Shown here piece by piece: positions 1-7,291 of a stretch of DNA of 11,031 bases (its first letter is position 1; every line of letters starts with the position of its first letter). The notes under the pieces are model-generated. The model was not told the origin of the DNA. It did no database searches and was given only the letters and a program-made list of their open reading frames with translations. The DNA is from Pseudomonadota bacterium (GTDB lineage: Bacteria; Pseudomonadota; Alphaproteobacteria; Rhizobiales; Rhizobiaceae). A program made the translations under genes and the position numbers. Location: assembly GCA_023428515.1 (NCBI GenBank), contig JAEYXI010000474.1, positions 1-11,031 of the forward strand, given 5' to 3'.

Positions 1-1209
1 GGCCTCGCCAACCATCGCCTTGGCGAGCAGCGGCCTGAAATAGGCCGACCAGACCGAGCTGTACTCGGTATAGGTGCCGGCCTTGGCGATCGCCGCCTGG
101 TCGGCCAGCGCCTTGACGTCAGCCCACTTGCCCCATGCGTCGACAACGTCCTTGTCCTGGAAAAGCGGGAGCTGGGCGAAGCCGAGACCCTTCTCTACGG
201 CCCAGCGCTTGGCGACCGTGTAGGGCTTGCCGGCCATGAAGTTCACGAATTTCCAGGCTGCCTCGCCACGTGCCGGATCGGCTGCGGCCTGCGCCGTCAC
301 GACATAGGACTTGGCAAAGCCCAGCGTGGAATGCGTGGAGCCGGGCATCGGCGCCAGCGCGAACTCTCCCGCGCGCGGCTGGTCGGCGGTATTGTTGAGC
401 GCCGCGAGCACATAAGTGTAGACGATGGTGAAGGCGTGCGCGCCGGTGTTCATCGCCGGGATGATCTTGGATTCATGCGTCTCGGACTGCACGAGACCCT
501 TCGAATAGGCGTCGGCAAGCCACTGCAGCTGCTTGAACGCCTCATTGTTCGGATCGGCAAAGAGCGGGTTCAGGTCCTTGTCGAAGAACTCGGCGCCGCG
601 GCCATAGGCCTGGGCCACGAAGGCGTCGTAGAAGTTCGGGAGCTCCTGATTATACTCGTAGACGATCGGATGCTCCATGCCGCCGGCCTTGAGCTTCTCG
701 GCGGCTGCGGTCACCTCTTCCCAGGTGGTGGGCACGGCGATGCCCGCGTCGGCCAGGATCTTCTTGTTGTAGATGAAGGAGATCGTGTCGGCATAGTAGG
801 GAAGCCCGTAGACCTTGTCCTTGTAGGTCACGTCGGTGAGCGCGAAGCCGGCGATGTCCTTTTTCAGCTCGTCAACTGTGCCGGCTGGAGCCACTGAATC
901 GAGCGGGGCGATGAAGCCTGCCGCGCCCCAGGCTGGCAACCAATCCTGACCACCGTAAATCACGTCGGTGGTCGTGCCGCTGCGAAAACGCAGGACGATG
1001 CTGTCCTGGTAGTCCGGCCAGGTGTAATCGGTCACCTTGACCTTGATGCCCGGATTGGCCTCCTCGAACTTCTTCACATTGTCCTGGATGGTCTCAAGCG
1101 AGTAGTTCCAGACAACGAACTCAAGCGTGATGTCCTCGGCGGCTGCGCGTTCGGCGGCAAAAACGCCCGAAGCCAACAGGCCCGCGGCAAACAGTGTCCT
1201 CATCTTCAT
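1..1209 (-). CDS. Family-1 (sugar-type) ABC transporter solute-binding protein, C-terminus cut by window edge
   Basis: Periplasmic binding protein expected to capture a sugar or sugar derivative and deliver it to an ABC importer. The frame is open from the ATG at 1209 to the left edge, giving 403 residues without a stop; family members usually have about 410-450, so only a short C-terminal piece is missing. Residues 1-24 form a Sec signal peptide (MKMRTLFAAGLLAS, hydrophobic core, probable cut AAA|ED). The mature start DITLEFVVWNYS, then FEEANPGIKVKV and later LPYYADTISFIYNKKIL, is typical of the extracellular solute-binding family 1 fold. An AGAGGA Shine-Dalgarno lies about 9 nt before the ATG; a second ATG two codons in is possible. 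Permease and ATPase genes would be expected beyond the left edge. It is divergent from the ALDH operon, which suggests shared control. The ligand cannot be read from the sequence. Confidence 0.88.
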   Translation of the reverse strand, partial: MKMRTLFAAGLLASGVFAAERAAAEDITLEFVVWNYSLETIQDNVKKFEEANPGIKVKVTDYTWPDYQDSIVLRFRSGTTTDVIYGGQDWLPAWGAAGFIAPLDSVAPAGTVDELKKDIAGFALTDVTYKDKVYGLPYYADTISFIYNKKILADAGIAVPTTWEEVTAAAEKLKAGGMEHPIVYEYNQELPNFYDAFVAQAYGRGAEFFDKDLNPLFADPNNEAFKQLQWLADAYSKGLVQSETHESKIIPAMNTGAHAFTIVYTYVLAALNNTADQPRAGEFALAPMPGSTHSTLGFAKSYVVTAQAAADPARGEAAWKFVNFMAGKPYTVAKRWAVEKGLGFAQLPLFQDKDVVDAWGKWADVKALADQAAIAKAGTYTEYSSVWSAYFRPLLAKAMVGEA

Positions 1210-1280
1210 GGTGTTCCATCCTCTCTTTTCGGCCGTCGCAAATGCGTCCCATTCGGCCTCTGGCGTCCAATTTTTGATCG

Positions 1281-1312
1281 TTGACATTGGGCGTTCCGGA
1301 CGGGACTATAGA
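1281..1312 (+). promoter_or_regulatory. Candidate promoter for the aldehyde dehydrogenase operon
   Basis: A perfect TTGACA (1281-1286) is followed by TATAGA (1307-1312), preceded by C so that it reads CTATAG. The 20-bp spacer is longer than the usual 17-18, so either the -10 is slightly different (for example ACTATA at 1305, 18-bp spacer) or an activator is needed. A start near 1319 leaves about 40 nt before the ATG at 1359. The TTG of this -35 also opens an in-frame upstream extension of the ALDH frame, which argues that the extension is not coding. TCCGGA (1295-1300) in the spacer is a small palindrome that could be an operator core; this is weak. Confidence 0.4.
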
Positions 1313-1334
1313 AACCAATCCAGATCAATTGCAA
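1305..1334 (-). promoter_or_regulatory. Candidate promoter for the solute-binding protein gene
   Basis: Read on the minus strand, TTGCAA (1334-1329, four of six matches to TTGACA) is followed by an 18-bp spacer and TATAGT (1310-1305, five of six matches to TATAAT). A start near 1298 would give a leader of about 90 nt before the ATG at 1209. The -10 overlaps the -10 candidate of the opposite promoter through the palindrome CTATAG. This is a motif match only. Confidence 0.4.
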
Positions 1335-1358
1335 CCATATTCTGCGAGCGACCAATCC

Positions 1359-2804
1359 ATGACGAGCGACGGTCTTTCCAACTTCATCGGCGGGGTCTGG
1401 TGCGGCGACACGGCGGGCGAAGTGAAGCCGGTGCACTCGCCGGTCGACGGCTCGATCATAGGGACGATGAACTGGAGTTCGCGCAGCGCCGCGGCTGAAG
1501 CGATCGCCGCCGCCCGCAAGGCGCAGCCTGCCTGGCGCAAGGTCTCGATATGGGATCGGGCCTCGGCGATGCGCCGGATCGGCGAGGCAATCGCAGCTTG
1601 CCGGGCCGAACTGACAGCGCTGCTCACGCTGGAACAAGGCAAGCCGTACGCGGAAGCCTTCTTCGAGGTCGGCAAGTCGGTGGACGGCTTCAACCTCGCT
1701 GCCGACCTCGTCAAATATCTCGAAGGCCATACCATTCCGACCGAGGATCCAACCAAACGGGTGATGACCTTCTACCGCCCGCGTGGGGTCTATGCGGTGG
1801 TGACGCCGTGGAATTTTCCGGTGAACATTCCGGTGGAATACATCGCCCCGGGGCTGGCGGCCGGCAACACGATCGTGTGGGCGCCGGCGCCGACGACGTC
1901 CCTGGTGGCAGTGGCGCTGGCGCGGGCGATCGAGGCTGCCGACTTGCCGCCCGGCGTCCTCAACCTCGTCACCGGCGCCGGTGCGGTGGTCGGCGACGAG
2001 ATCGTCTCGAATCCCGGTACGGATGCGGTCGGCTTCACCGGAAGCGCCGCGACCGGCAAGCAGATCAGCCTGCGCGCCGCCGGCAAGCCACAACTGATGG
2101 AACTCGGCGGCAACGGGCCGGTCGTGATCCTCGACGACGCCGACCTCGACCGCGCCGCGGCGGCGACGGCCTCCGGCTGTTTCGTCAATGCCGGCCAGGT
2201 CTGTTCTTCGTCCGAGCGCATTCTCGTCCATCGCAACGTCTACGCCGCGTTCGCGGAACGGATGGCGGCGGAGGCGCGCAAGATCGTGCTCGGCGATCCC
2301 CGAAAGGAAGGCGTCACCATGGGCCCGCTCAACAATGCAGGCGTGGCCGCCAAGGTAGCAAGTCATGTCGATGATGCCGTCACGCGCGGCGCCAAGGCGA
2401 TCACGGGCGGGGCGGCGCCGAAGGACTATCCGACACCGCTCTATTTCGAGCCGACCGTGCTGACCGGCGTCCCGCGCGACTCGTTGATCAATCTGGAAGA
2501 GACGTTCGGGCCGGTGGCGCCCCTGCTCGCCATCGACAGCGACGAAGAAGCCTTCGAGATCGCGGCCGACAATCGTTACGGGTTGGTGTCCAGCGTCTTT
2601 ACGCAGGATATCGACCGTGCTTTCCGTTATATCGAGGAGATGCCGACCGGTATCGTCAACATCAATGACACGTCCAATTATTGGGAGTTGCACATCCCCT
2701 TCGGCGGCCTGTCCGGCAAGGACAGCGGCACCGGACGCGTCGGCGGCCGGCACGCACTGGCGGCCATGTGCGACCTCAAGACGGCAACCTTCTCGGTGAA
2801 GTGA
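1359..2804 (+). CDS. NAD(P)-dependent aldehyde dehydrogenase (ALDH superfamily)
   Basis: Oxidises an aldehyde to the carboxylate in the cytoplasm; the substrate is unknown. The 481 residues match the family length. Visible active-site elements are PWNFP with N152, FTGS (226-229) for the dinucleotide, the general base E248 in MELGG, the nucleophile C282 in NAGQVCSSSER, and E381 in EETFGP. One key residue is odd: the motif normally written GN-x-x-x-x-KP, whose Lys contacts the cofactor ribose, reads GNTIVWAPAPTTS here, with Ala at 175. The ATG at 1359 was chosen because it matches the family N-terminus (NFIGGVW) and lies downstream of the promoter candidate; an in-frame TTG at 1281 sits in the -35 box. 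The stop shares its A with the ATG of the next gene (TGATG), so the two are translationally coupled. Family assignment is secure; naming it succinate-semialdehyde, lactaldehyde or betaine-aldehyde dehydrogenase would be a guess. Confidence 0.93.
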   Translation: MTSDGLSNFIGGVWCGDTAGEVKPVHSPVDGSIIGTMNWSSRSAAAEAIAAARKAQPAWRKVSIWDRASAMRRIGEAIAACRAELTALLTLEQGKPYAEAFFEVGKSVDGFNLAADLVKYLEGHTIPTEDPTKRVMTFYRPRGVYAVVTPWNFPVNIPVEYIAPGLAAGNTIVWAPAPTTSLVAVALARAIEAADLPPGVLNLVTGAGAVVGDEIVSNPGTDAVGFTGSAATGKQISLRAAGKPQLMELGGNGPVVILDDADLDRAAAATASGCFVNAGQVCSSSERILVHRNVYAAFAERMAAEARKIVLGDPRKEGVTMGPLNNAGVAAKVASHVDDAVTRGAKAITGGAAPKDYPTPLYFEPTVLTGVPRDSLINLEETFGPVAPLLAIDSDEEAFEIAADNRYGLVSSVFTQDIDRAFRYIEEMPTGIVNINDTSNYWELHIPFGGLSGKDSGTGRVGGRHALAAMCDLKTATFSVK

Positions 2805-3586
2805 TGCGTTTCGAAGAACTCACATCGCCCGAAGTAGCGGCCCTCGACCGGGACGAGACCGTCCTCATCCTGCCGCTCGGCTCGGTCGAGCAGCACGGCA
2901 ACCACATGCCGCTCGGCACCGACACGCTGCTCGCTCACTCCGTATCGCTTTCCGCAGCTGGACGGTTCTCCGGCAAGGTCGCCGTCCTGCCCCCGCCCTG
3001 GTACGGTTTCTCGGCGCACCACATGCGCTTTCCGGGCAGCGTCACGCTGAGAGCCGAAACGCTGATGGCCGTGGCTGAGGATGTCGCGGGATCGCTGGTG
3101 AAGCACGGCTTCCGCCGCATCCTGATCGTCAATGGCCATGGCGGCAATGGCGGGGTGATCGATCTCCTCGCTTCCACACTTGGACACAGGCACTACGGCA
3201 AGGCGAGGATCGCAGCGCTCACCTATTTCCAGCTCGCGCGCGAGGCGATCGACGCTCTGCGCCGGTCGGAGCCAGGCGGCATGGGCCATGCCTGCGAGTT
3301 CGAGACGGCGATGATCCAGCATATCCGCCCGGACCTCGTGAAGATCGAGCGTGCCGCAACGATCTATCCCGATCCCGGCTCGGATTATCTGACCACCGAC
3401 CTGCTCGGCGGCTCGGCGATCAGGACCTATCTCGACTTCGACGATCTCTCCCCCACCGGCACACTGGGTGACCCTTCTCTCGCAACGCCCGAAGCGGGTG
3501 AGAAATTCTTCGAGGCGACCGTCGCAGCGCTCGCCGCCTTCATCGAGGATTTCCGCGGTTGGACCATCCCCGGAGCAGAGGCATGA
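2804..3586 (+). CDS. Creatininase-family metal-dependent amidohydrolase
   Basis: Predicted cytoplasmic hydrolase of a cyclic or linear amide, in the family of creatinine amidohydrolase, the FAPy deformylase ArfB and MftE. The 260 residues match the family. E29, H31 and D40 in SVEQHGNHMPLGTD have exactly the spacing of the creatininase metal ligands (E34, H36, D45). H112 lies in NGHGGN and E165/E167 in GHACEFET. True creatininase carries NGHYEN, whose Glu is a metal ligand; this protein has NGHGGN plus the HAxExET motif, placing it with the non-creatininase branches, so creatinine is an unlikely substrate. GDPSLATPEAGE near the C-terminus is also a family signature. Its ATG overlaps the ALDH stop by one base, and its stop overlaps the next start as ATGA, so it is the middle gene of a coupled operon. 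A longer reading from 2681 lies inside ALDH and was rejected. The fold is certain; the reaction is not. Confidence 0.92.
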   Translation: MRFEELTSPEVAALDRDETVLILPLGSVEQHGNHMPLGTDTLLAHSVSLSAAGRFSGKVAVLPPPWYGFSAHHMRFPGSVTLRAETLMAVAEDVAGSLVKHGFRRILIVNGHGGNGGVIDLLASTLGHRHYGKARIAALTYFQLAREAIDALRRSEPGGMGHACEFETAMIQHIRPDLVKIERAATIYPDPGSDYLTTDLLGGSAIRTYLDFDDLSPTGTLGDPSLATPEAGEKFFEATVAALAAFIEDFRGWTIPGAEA

Positions 3587-4584
3587 GCGCGCCTCTCAGG
3601 GTCGGTGTCATCGGGCTTGGCTTTTTCGGCAGCCGCCATGCCAGTATTTATGCGGATCACCCGGCGGCCGAACTCGTCGCGGTCTGCGACAGCGATCAGG
3701 CTCGGGCCGCTGCCGTCGCAGCCGAGACCGGAGCCAAGGGCTTCGACAACGTCCCTGCCGTACTGGCGCTGCCGGAACTCGATGCCGTCAGCATCTGCCT
3801 GCCCGACCGGCTTCACGAGGAAGCGGCCATCGCAGCGGCAGAGGCCGGCAAGTCGATCCTGCTGGAGAAACCACTTGCCCACGAATATGCCGCCGCCCGG
3901 CGGATCGTCGCAGCAGTCGAGAAGAACGGCGCGCGGCTGATGGTCGGCCACATCCTGCGCTTCGACCCCCGTTACGTGCAGACCTTCCACGCCGCTGCCC
4001 CTGAAAGGTTGGGCGAGCCGATCCATCTCAGGGCCAAGCGCAACGGCATCCGCTCGACGGCCCGGCGGCTCGGTGCCTCCAGCTCCATTCTGTTCTACAT
4101 GGGCGTCCACGACGTCGACGCCATGCAATGGATCGCACGCTCGCGCATAAACCGCGTCTATGCGCAGAAGGTCGAGGCGCTCGGCACCGGCAATGAGGAT
4201 GCGCTCTACGCAGTGGTCAATTTCGAGAACGGCGCTATCGGCAATATCGACTATAGCTGGGCATGGCCGGACGGGCTGATGAACGGGTTCCGTTCGTCCC
4301 TCGAAATCGTTGGCACGAAATCCGCAGCCTATCTCGACTGCGCCGATCAGGGTTTTTACGTTGTCGAGGAGGCGGGCACGAGCGGCGGCGACACGCATCT
4401 TTGGCCTGAGATCAACGGGCGCATTGCAGGCGATCTGGCCGACGAACTCGACCATTTCGTCAAGGCCACCCTGTCCGGTGCGCCTTACGTCCAGCACTAT
4501 CGCGAGGCGCTCGACGCCGTGCCGGTGCTCGATGCGCTGGCGCAATCGGCTAGAACCGGCGTTCCAGTCGAAGTGGTGCGCTGA
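3583..4584 (+). CDS. Gfo/Idh/MocA-family NAD(P)-dependent oxidoreductase
   Basis: Likely oxidises or reduces a hydroxyl/keto group on a sugar, inositol or sugar-like compound. The 333 residues begin with a Rossmann fold: VIGLGFFG (9-16) is the glycine-rich loop, and D36 at the end of the second strand (AVCDSD) favours NAD(H) over NADP(H). LLEKPL holds the family Lys (K96), and HDVD (176-179) supplies the His/Asp pair near the substrate in the C-terminal alpha/beta domain. The ATG at 3583 overlaps the upstream stop as ATGA and has an AGAGG just before it; an ATG at 3559 would add eight residues and deepen the overlap, so it is less likely. The position in the operon implies that it works on the same compound as the amidohydrolase and ALDH. 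The substrate is not readable; inositol or sugar dehydrogenase are possibilities only. Confidence 0.93.
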   Translation: MSAPLRVGVIGLGFFGSRHASIYADHPAAELVAVCDSDQARAAAVAAETGAKGFDNVPAVLALPELDAVSICLPDRLHEEAAIAAAEAGKSILLEKPLAHEYAAARRIVAAVEKNGARLMVGHILRFDPRYVQTFHAAAPERLGEPIHLRAKRNGIRSTARRLGASSSILFYMGVHDVDAMQWIARSRINRVYAQKVEALGTGNEDALYAVVNFENGAIGNIDYSWAWPDGLMNGFRSSLEIVGTKSAAYLDCADQGFYVVEEAGTSGGDTHLWPEINGRIAGDLADELDHFVKATLSGAPYVQHYREALDAVPVLDALAQSARTGVPVEVVR

Positions 4585-4604
4585 TCGATCCACATTGCTC
4601 CCGA

Positions 4605-5408
4605 ATGGTTGACAACAGAAACCCGACTCTGCTCATAGGCGGTCTCTCGCCGGGAAAATCGCAAATGCCTTCCGACATTGCGCTTCAGCAGCGGCAGCTG
4701 GCCTCCATCGCCACAAACGAGCGGGCTACGCCCTCGCTGGTCTATCGTGCGCTGCTCAGGGGCATTCGCGATGGGCTGATGGTGCCCGGCGCAAAGCTGC
4801 CCAACGAACGCGAGTTAGCGCAACAGCTGAATACCAGCCGCACCGCGGTCCGCAGCGCCCTGGCTATGATGGAGCGGCAAGGACTGGTGCTCAGGCGTGT
4901 CGGCAGCGGCACTTACCTTACCGACGATGCCGACCTCGTCTTCGACCGGATGGACCAGACCAGCGTCGGCAGCCACGAGGCCGTCCCTTCATTCGCCGAG
5001 ATCGTCGAAGGCCGGCTGCTTTTCGAGCCCGCAATGATGCATCTGGTAGTGAATCGCGTGCAGGAAGACGAGATCCTCGACATGCGGCGGACCCTCGAAC
5101 AGATACTCGATGCGCCGACCTGGGAGGATTTCAAGGAGCAGATCTATGCGCTCCATCGGCAGATGTTCGCCAGCACCAAGAACAAGTTCCTGATGCAGAT
5201 CATGGCGAACATCCTGGACGATCGCCGCGCGGTGCTGTTCGACGGGCGAGACACCGACAAGCCCGCACCCGGGCCGGTGAAGCAGCAGACGCACAAGGAT
5301 CTCAAGGCGATCGTCGACGCGATCGCTCTGCGCAACGCCAAGCTCGCCGAGGAGTTGGTGTCGGACCACCTCATGCGCACGCTGGCGACAATCAATATCT
5401 GGCAGTAA
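4605..5408 (+). CDS. GntR-family transcriptional regulator, FCD (FadR-type) subfamily
   Basis: Cytoplasmic DNA-binding regulator, probably of the adjoining operon and perhaps of the divergent binding protein gene. The N-terminal winged helix-turn-helix spans about residues 42-106: LVYRALLRGIRDG, then KLPNERELAQQLNTSRTAVRSAL and the wing ending VGSGTYLT. An all-helical FCD effector domain follows from about 130 to 262, starting EIVEGRLLFEPAMM. Metal-site His candidates are H184 (YALHRQM), H230 (QTHKDL) and H255 (SDHLMRTL). The Asp usually found four residues before the first His is Ile here (I180). Length is 267 residues from this ATG, or 247 from an ATG at 4665. Neither start has a strong ribosome site, and the first 20 residues do not resemble the family, so 4665 is a fair alternative. 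It lies 20 bp after the oxidoreductase gene and is likely co-transcribed. The ligand is unknown, probably a pathway intermediate. Confidence 0.92.
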   Translation: MVDNRNPTLLIGGLSPGKSQMPSDIALQQRQLASIATNERATPSLVYRALLRGIRDGLMVPGAKLPNERELAQQLNTSRTAVRSALAMMERQGLVLRRVGSGTYLTDDADLVFDRMDQTSVGSHEAVPSFAEIVEGRLLFEPAMMHLVVNRVQEDEILDMRRTLEQILDAPTWEDFKEQIYALHRQMFASTKNKFLMQIMANILDDRRAVLFDGRDTDKPAPGPVKQQTHKDLKAIVDAIALRNAKLAEELVSDHLMRTLATINIWQ

Positions 5409-5419
5409 GGGCGGCTTCC

Positions 5420-6406
5420 TCAGCTACCCCGGTCGTCGGAGTTGCCGGCCCGCCGCCTCTCCAGCCACGCATAGACCTCACCGACAACGCCCCGCCGGAA
5501 GATCAGCACACAGACCATGAAGATCAGGCCGGTGGCGATCGTCACCGGGAAGGAGGAGGTCGCCAGCATGTTCTGCAGCGCGACCACGAAGCCGGCGCCG
5601 AAGATCGGCCCGACCAGCGTCCCGATGCCGCCGAGCAAGGTCATCAGGATCACCTCGCCCGACATTTGCCAGGAGACGTCGGTCAGCGTCGCGAACTGGA
5701 ATACCAGCGCCTTGATCGCGCCTGCCAGGCCGGCCAGCGCCGCCGACATCACAAAGGCTGCCAGCTTGTAGTTCTGCACGGAATAGCCAAGCGAAATGGC
5801 GCGGTTTTCGTTCTCGCGGATCGAGCGGAGGATCATGCCGAATGGCGAGTTGACGATCCGCCAGACACAGAAGATGCCAAGCAGGAAATTGGCCATGACG
5901 AAATAATACATCGCATGCGAATCCTGCAGGTTCAGGAAGCCGAGGAAGGTGCCGCGCGGCACGCCCTGTATGCCGTCCTCCCCGCCTGTGAAATCTGCCT
6001 GGACGCAGAAGAAGAAGAACATTTGCGACAGCGCTAGGGTGATCATCGCGAAATAGATTCCCTGCCGTCGGATGGCGAAGAAGCCGATCACAAGGCCGAG
6101 CAGCGCGGCCCCGATGACGCCGACCAGGATGCCGAGTTCCGGCCCCACACCCCAGACCTTGACGGCATGGGCGGTGAAGTAGGCGGCGCCCCCGAAAAAG
6201 GCCGCGTGGCCGAAAGACAGGAGCCCGGTGTAGCCGAGAAGCAGATTGAAGGCGCAGGCGAACAACGCGAAGCACATCATCTTCATCACGAAGATCGGAT
6301 AGACGAAGAAGGGCAGCGCGATGAGCGCGACAACCCCGAGCGCAAAAAGGATCGCCTCGGTGCGCGTCGCGCGGGCTGTCGTGGATTCGGAGGTCACGCT
6401 GGTCAT
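5420..6406 (-). CDS. livM: Branched-chain/amide-type ABC transporter permease LivM
   Basis: Inner-membrane permease that pairs with LivH to form the translocation path of a hydrophobic-amino-acid/amide-uptake importer. The 328-residue protein is almost entirely hydrophobic helices. It carries the LivM landmarks NLLLGYTGLLSFGHAAFFG near residue 60, RRQGIYFAMITLALSQ, TGGEDGIQGVP, the coupling loop RSIRENENRAISLGY and LLGGIGTLVGPIFGA. The ATG at 6406 is preferred over one at 6415: GGAAGGG sits 9 nt before 6406 but directly abuts 6415. With this start the gene begins one base after the livH stop. It is the last gene of the unit and converges on the GntR gene with only 11 bp between the two stops and no clear terminator, so transcripts may overlap. 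The transported ligand is set by LivK and is not known. Confidence 0.93.
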   Translation of the reverse strand: MTSVTSESTTARATRTEAILFALGVVALIALPFFVYPIFVMKMMCFALFACAFNLLLGYTGLLSFGHAAFFGGAAYFTAHAVKVWGVGPELGILVGVIGAALLGLVIGFFAIRRQGIYFAMITLALSQMFFFFCVQADFTGGEDGIQGVPRGTFLGFLNLQDSHAMYYFVMANFLLGIFCVWRIVNSPFGMILRSIRENENRAISLGYSVQNYKLAAFVMSAALAGLAGAIKALVFQFATLTDVSWQMSGEVILMTLLGGIGTLVGPIFGAGFVVALQNMLATSSFPVTIATGLIFMVCVLIFRRGVVGEVYAWLERRRAGNSDDRGS

Positions 6407-6407
6407 G

Positions 6408-7289
6408 TCACGCATCCCTTCCGAACAGCCCGGCCGGGCGCAGCAGGAGCACGATCGCCATGATGACGAAAATCACGATGTTCGAGGCTTCCGGATAGAA
6501 CACCTTGGTTAGGCCTTCGGCGAGCCCCAGCATGTAACCCGTCACGATGGCTCCAAGGATCGAGCCCATACCGCCGACCACGACGACGGCGAACACCACG
6601 ATGATCAGGTTCGATCCCATCAACGGGCTGACCTGGTAGACCGGCGCGGCGAGAATGCCGGCCAGTCCCGCGAGGCCAGCGCCGAGGCCATATGTCAGCG
6701 TCAGCAACATCGGCACATTGACGCCGAACGCCTGCACCAGCTTGGGGTTCTCCGTCGCGGCGCGCAGATAGGAGCCGAACTTGGTCTTCTCGATCAGGAG
6801 CCAGGTGCCGAGGCAGACGACCAGCGAAGCCACGACCACCCAGCCGCGATAAATCGGAAGGAACATGAACCCCAGATTGGTTCCGCCCGCCAGCAGCGGC
6901 GGCACCGCATAGGGATTGCCGGAAACGCCGAAATAGTAGCGGAACACGCCTTCGATCACGAGCGCCAGCCCGAAGGTGAAGAGCAACCCGTAGAGCGGGT
7001 CGACATCGTAGAGCCGCGACAGCGCAAGCCGCTCGACGACAATGCCGAACAGCCCGACGATCAGCGGCGCAAGGATCAGCGCCGGCCAGTAGCCGATGCC
7101 GAAAGTGGCAAGCATCAGATAGCCGATGAACGCGCCGAGCATATACTGGGCGCCGTGAGCGAAGTTTATGACGCGCAGCAGGCCGAAGATGATGGCGAGG
7201 CCTAGCGACAGCATGGCGTAGAACGAGCCGTTGATGAGGCCGATCAGCAACTGGCCGGCGAAAGCCTGGACGGGGATGCCGAAGATCAT
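6408..7289 (-). CDS. livH: Branched-chain/amide-type ABC transporter permease LivH
   Basis: First permease of the Liv-type importer, in the inner membrane. The 293 residues are typical of LivH. The sequence shows LLIGLINGSFYAMLSLGLAIIFG at the start, then the hallmark RVINFAHGAQYMLGAF, YGLLFTFGLALVIEG, the ATPase-contact loop RAATENPKLVQAFGVN, and VVVVGGMGSILGAIVTGY. The ATG at 7289 was chosen; a TTG two codons earlier (7295) overlaps the livF stop and is less likely. A run of Gs about 9 nt upstream can act as ribosome site. It begins two bases after the livF stop and ends one base before the livM start, so translation of the block is probably coupled. The gene appears intact. Confidence 0.94.
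   Translation of the reverse strand: MIFGIPVQAFAGQLLIGLINGSFYAMLSLGLAIIFGLLRVINFAHGAQYMLGAFIGYLMLATFGIGYWPALILAPLIVGLFGIVVERLALSRLYDVDPLYGLLFTFGLALVIEGVFRYYFGVSGNPYAVPPLLAGGTNLGFMFLPIYRGWVVVASLVVCLGTWLLIEKTKFGSYLRAATENPKLVQAFGVNVPMLLTLTYGLGAGLAGLAGILAAPVYQVSPLMGSNLIIVVFAVVVVGGMGSILGAIVTGYMLGLAEGLTKVFYPEASNIVIFVIMAIVLLLRPAGLFGRDA
6416..6422 (-). promoter_or_regulatory. Ribosome binding site deciding the livM start
   Basis: GGAAGGG on the minus strand lies inside the last codons of livH, 9 nt before the ATG at 6406 and 0 nt from the alternative ATG at 6415. The spacing supports the shorter LivM. Confidence 0.6.
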
Positions 7290-7291
7290 AG

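Noticed and set aside
1281..1358. N-terminal extension of the aldehyde dehydrogenase from a TTG
   Set aside because: The TTG is the first triplet of a perfect TTGACA -35 candidate and the extra 26 residues do not resemble ALDH N-termini.
1314..1358. Direct repeat ACCAATCC at 1314-1321 and 1351-1358
   Set aside because: Only 8 bp, 37 bp apart and not symmetrical; could be regulator half-sites but is compatible with chance.
1206..2753. Long open frame on the minus strand opposite the aldehyde dehydrogenase (515 codons)
   Set aside because: The protein is Arg/His/Asp-rich with no recognisable fold and lies wholly antisense to a clear ALDH. It is a typical by-product of GC-rich third positions.
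3427..4593. Long minus-strand frame opposite the Gfo/Idh oxidoreductase
   Set aside because: Shadow of the coding strand; low-complexity composition with no motifs, while the plus-strand gene has a full set of family motifs.
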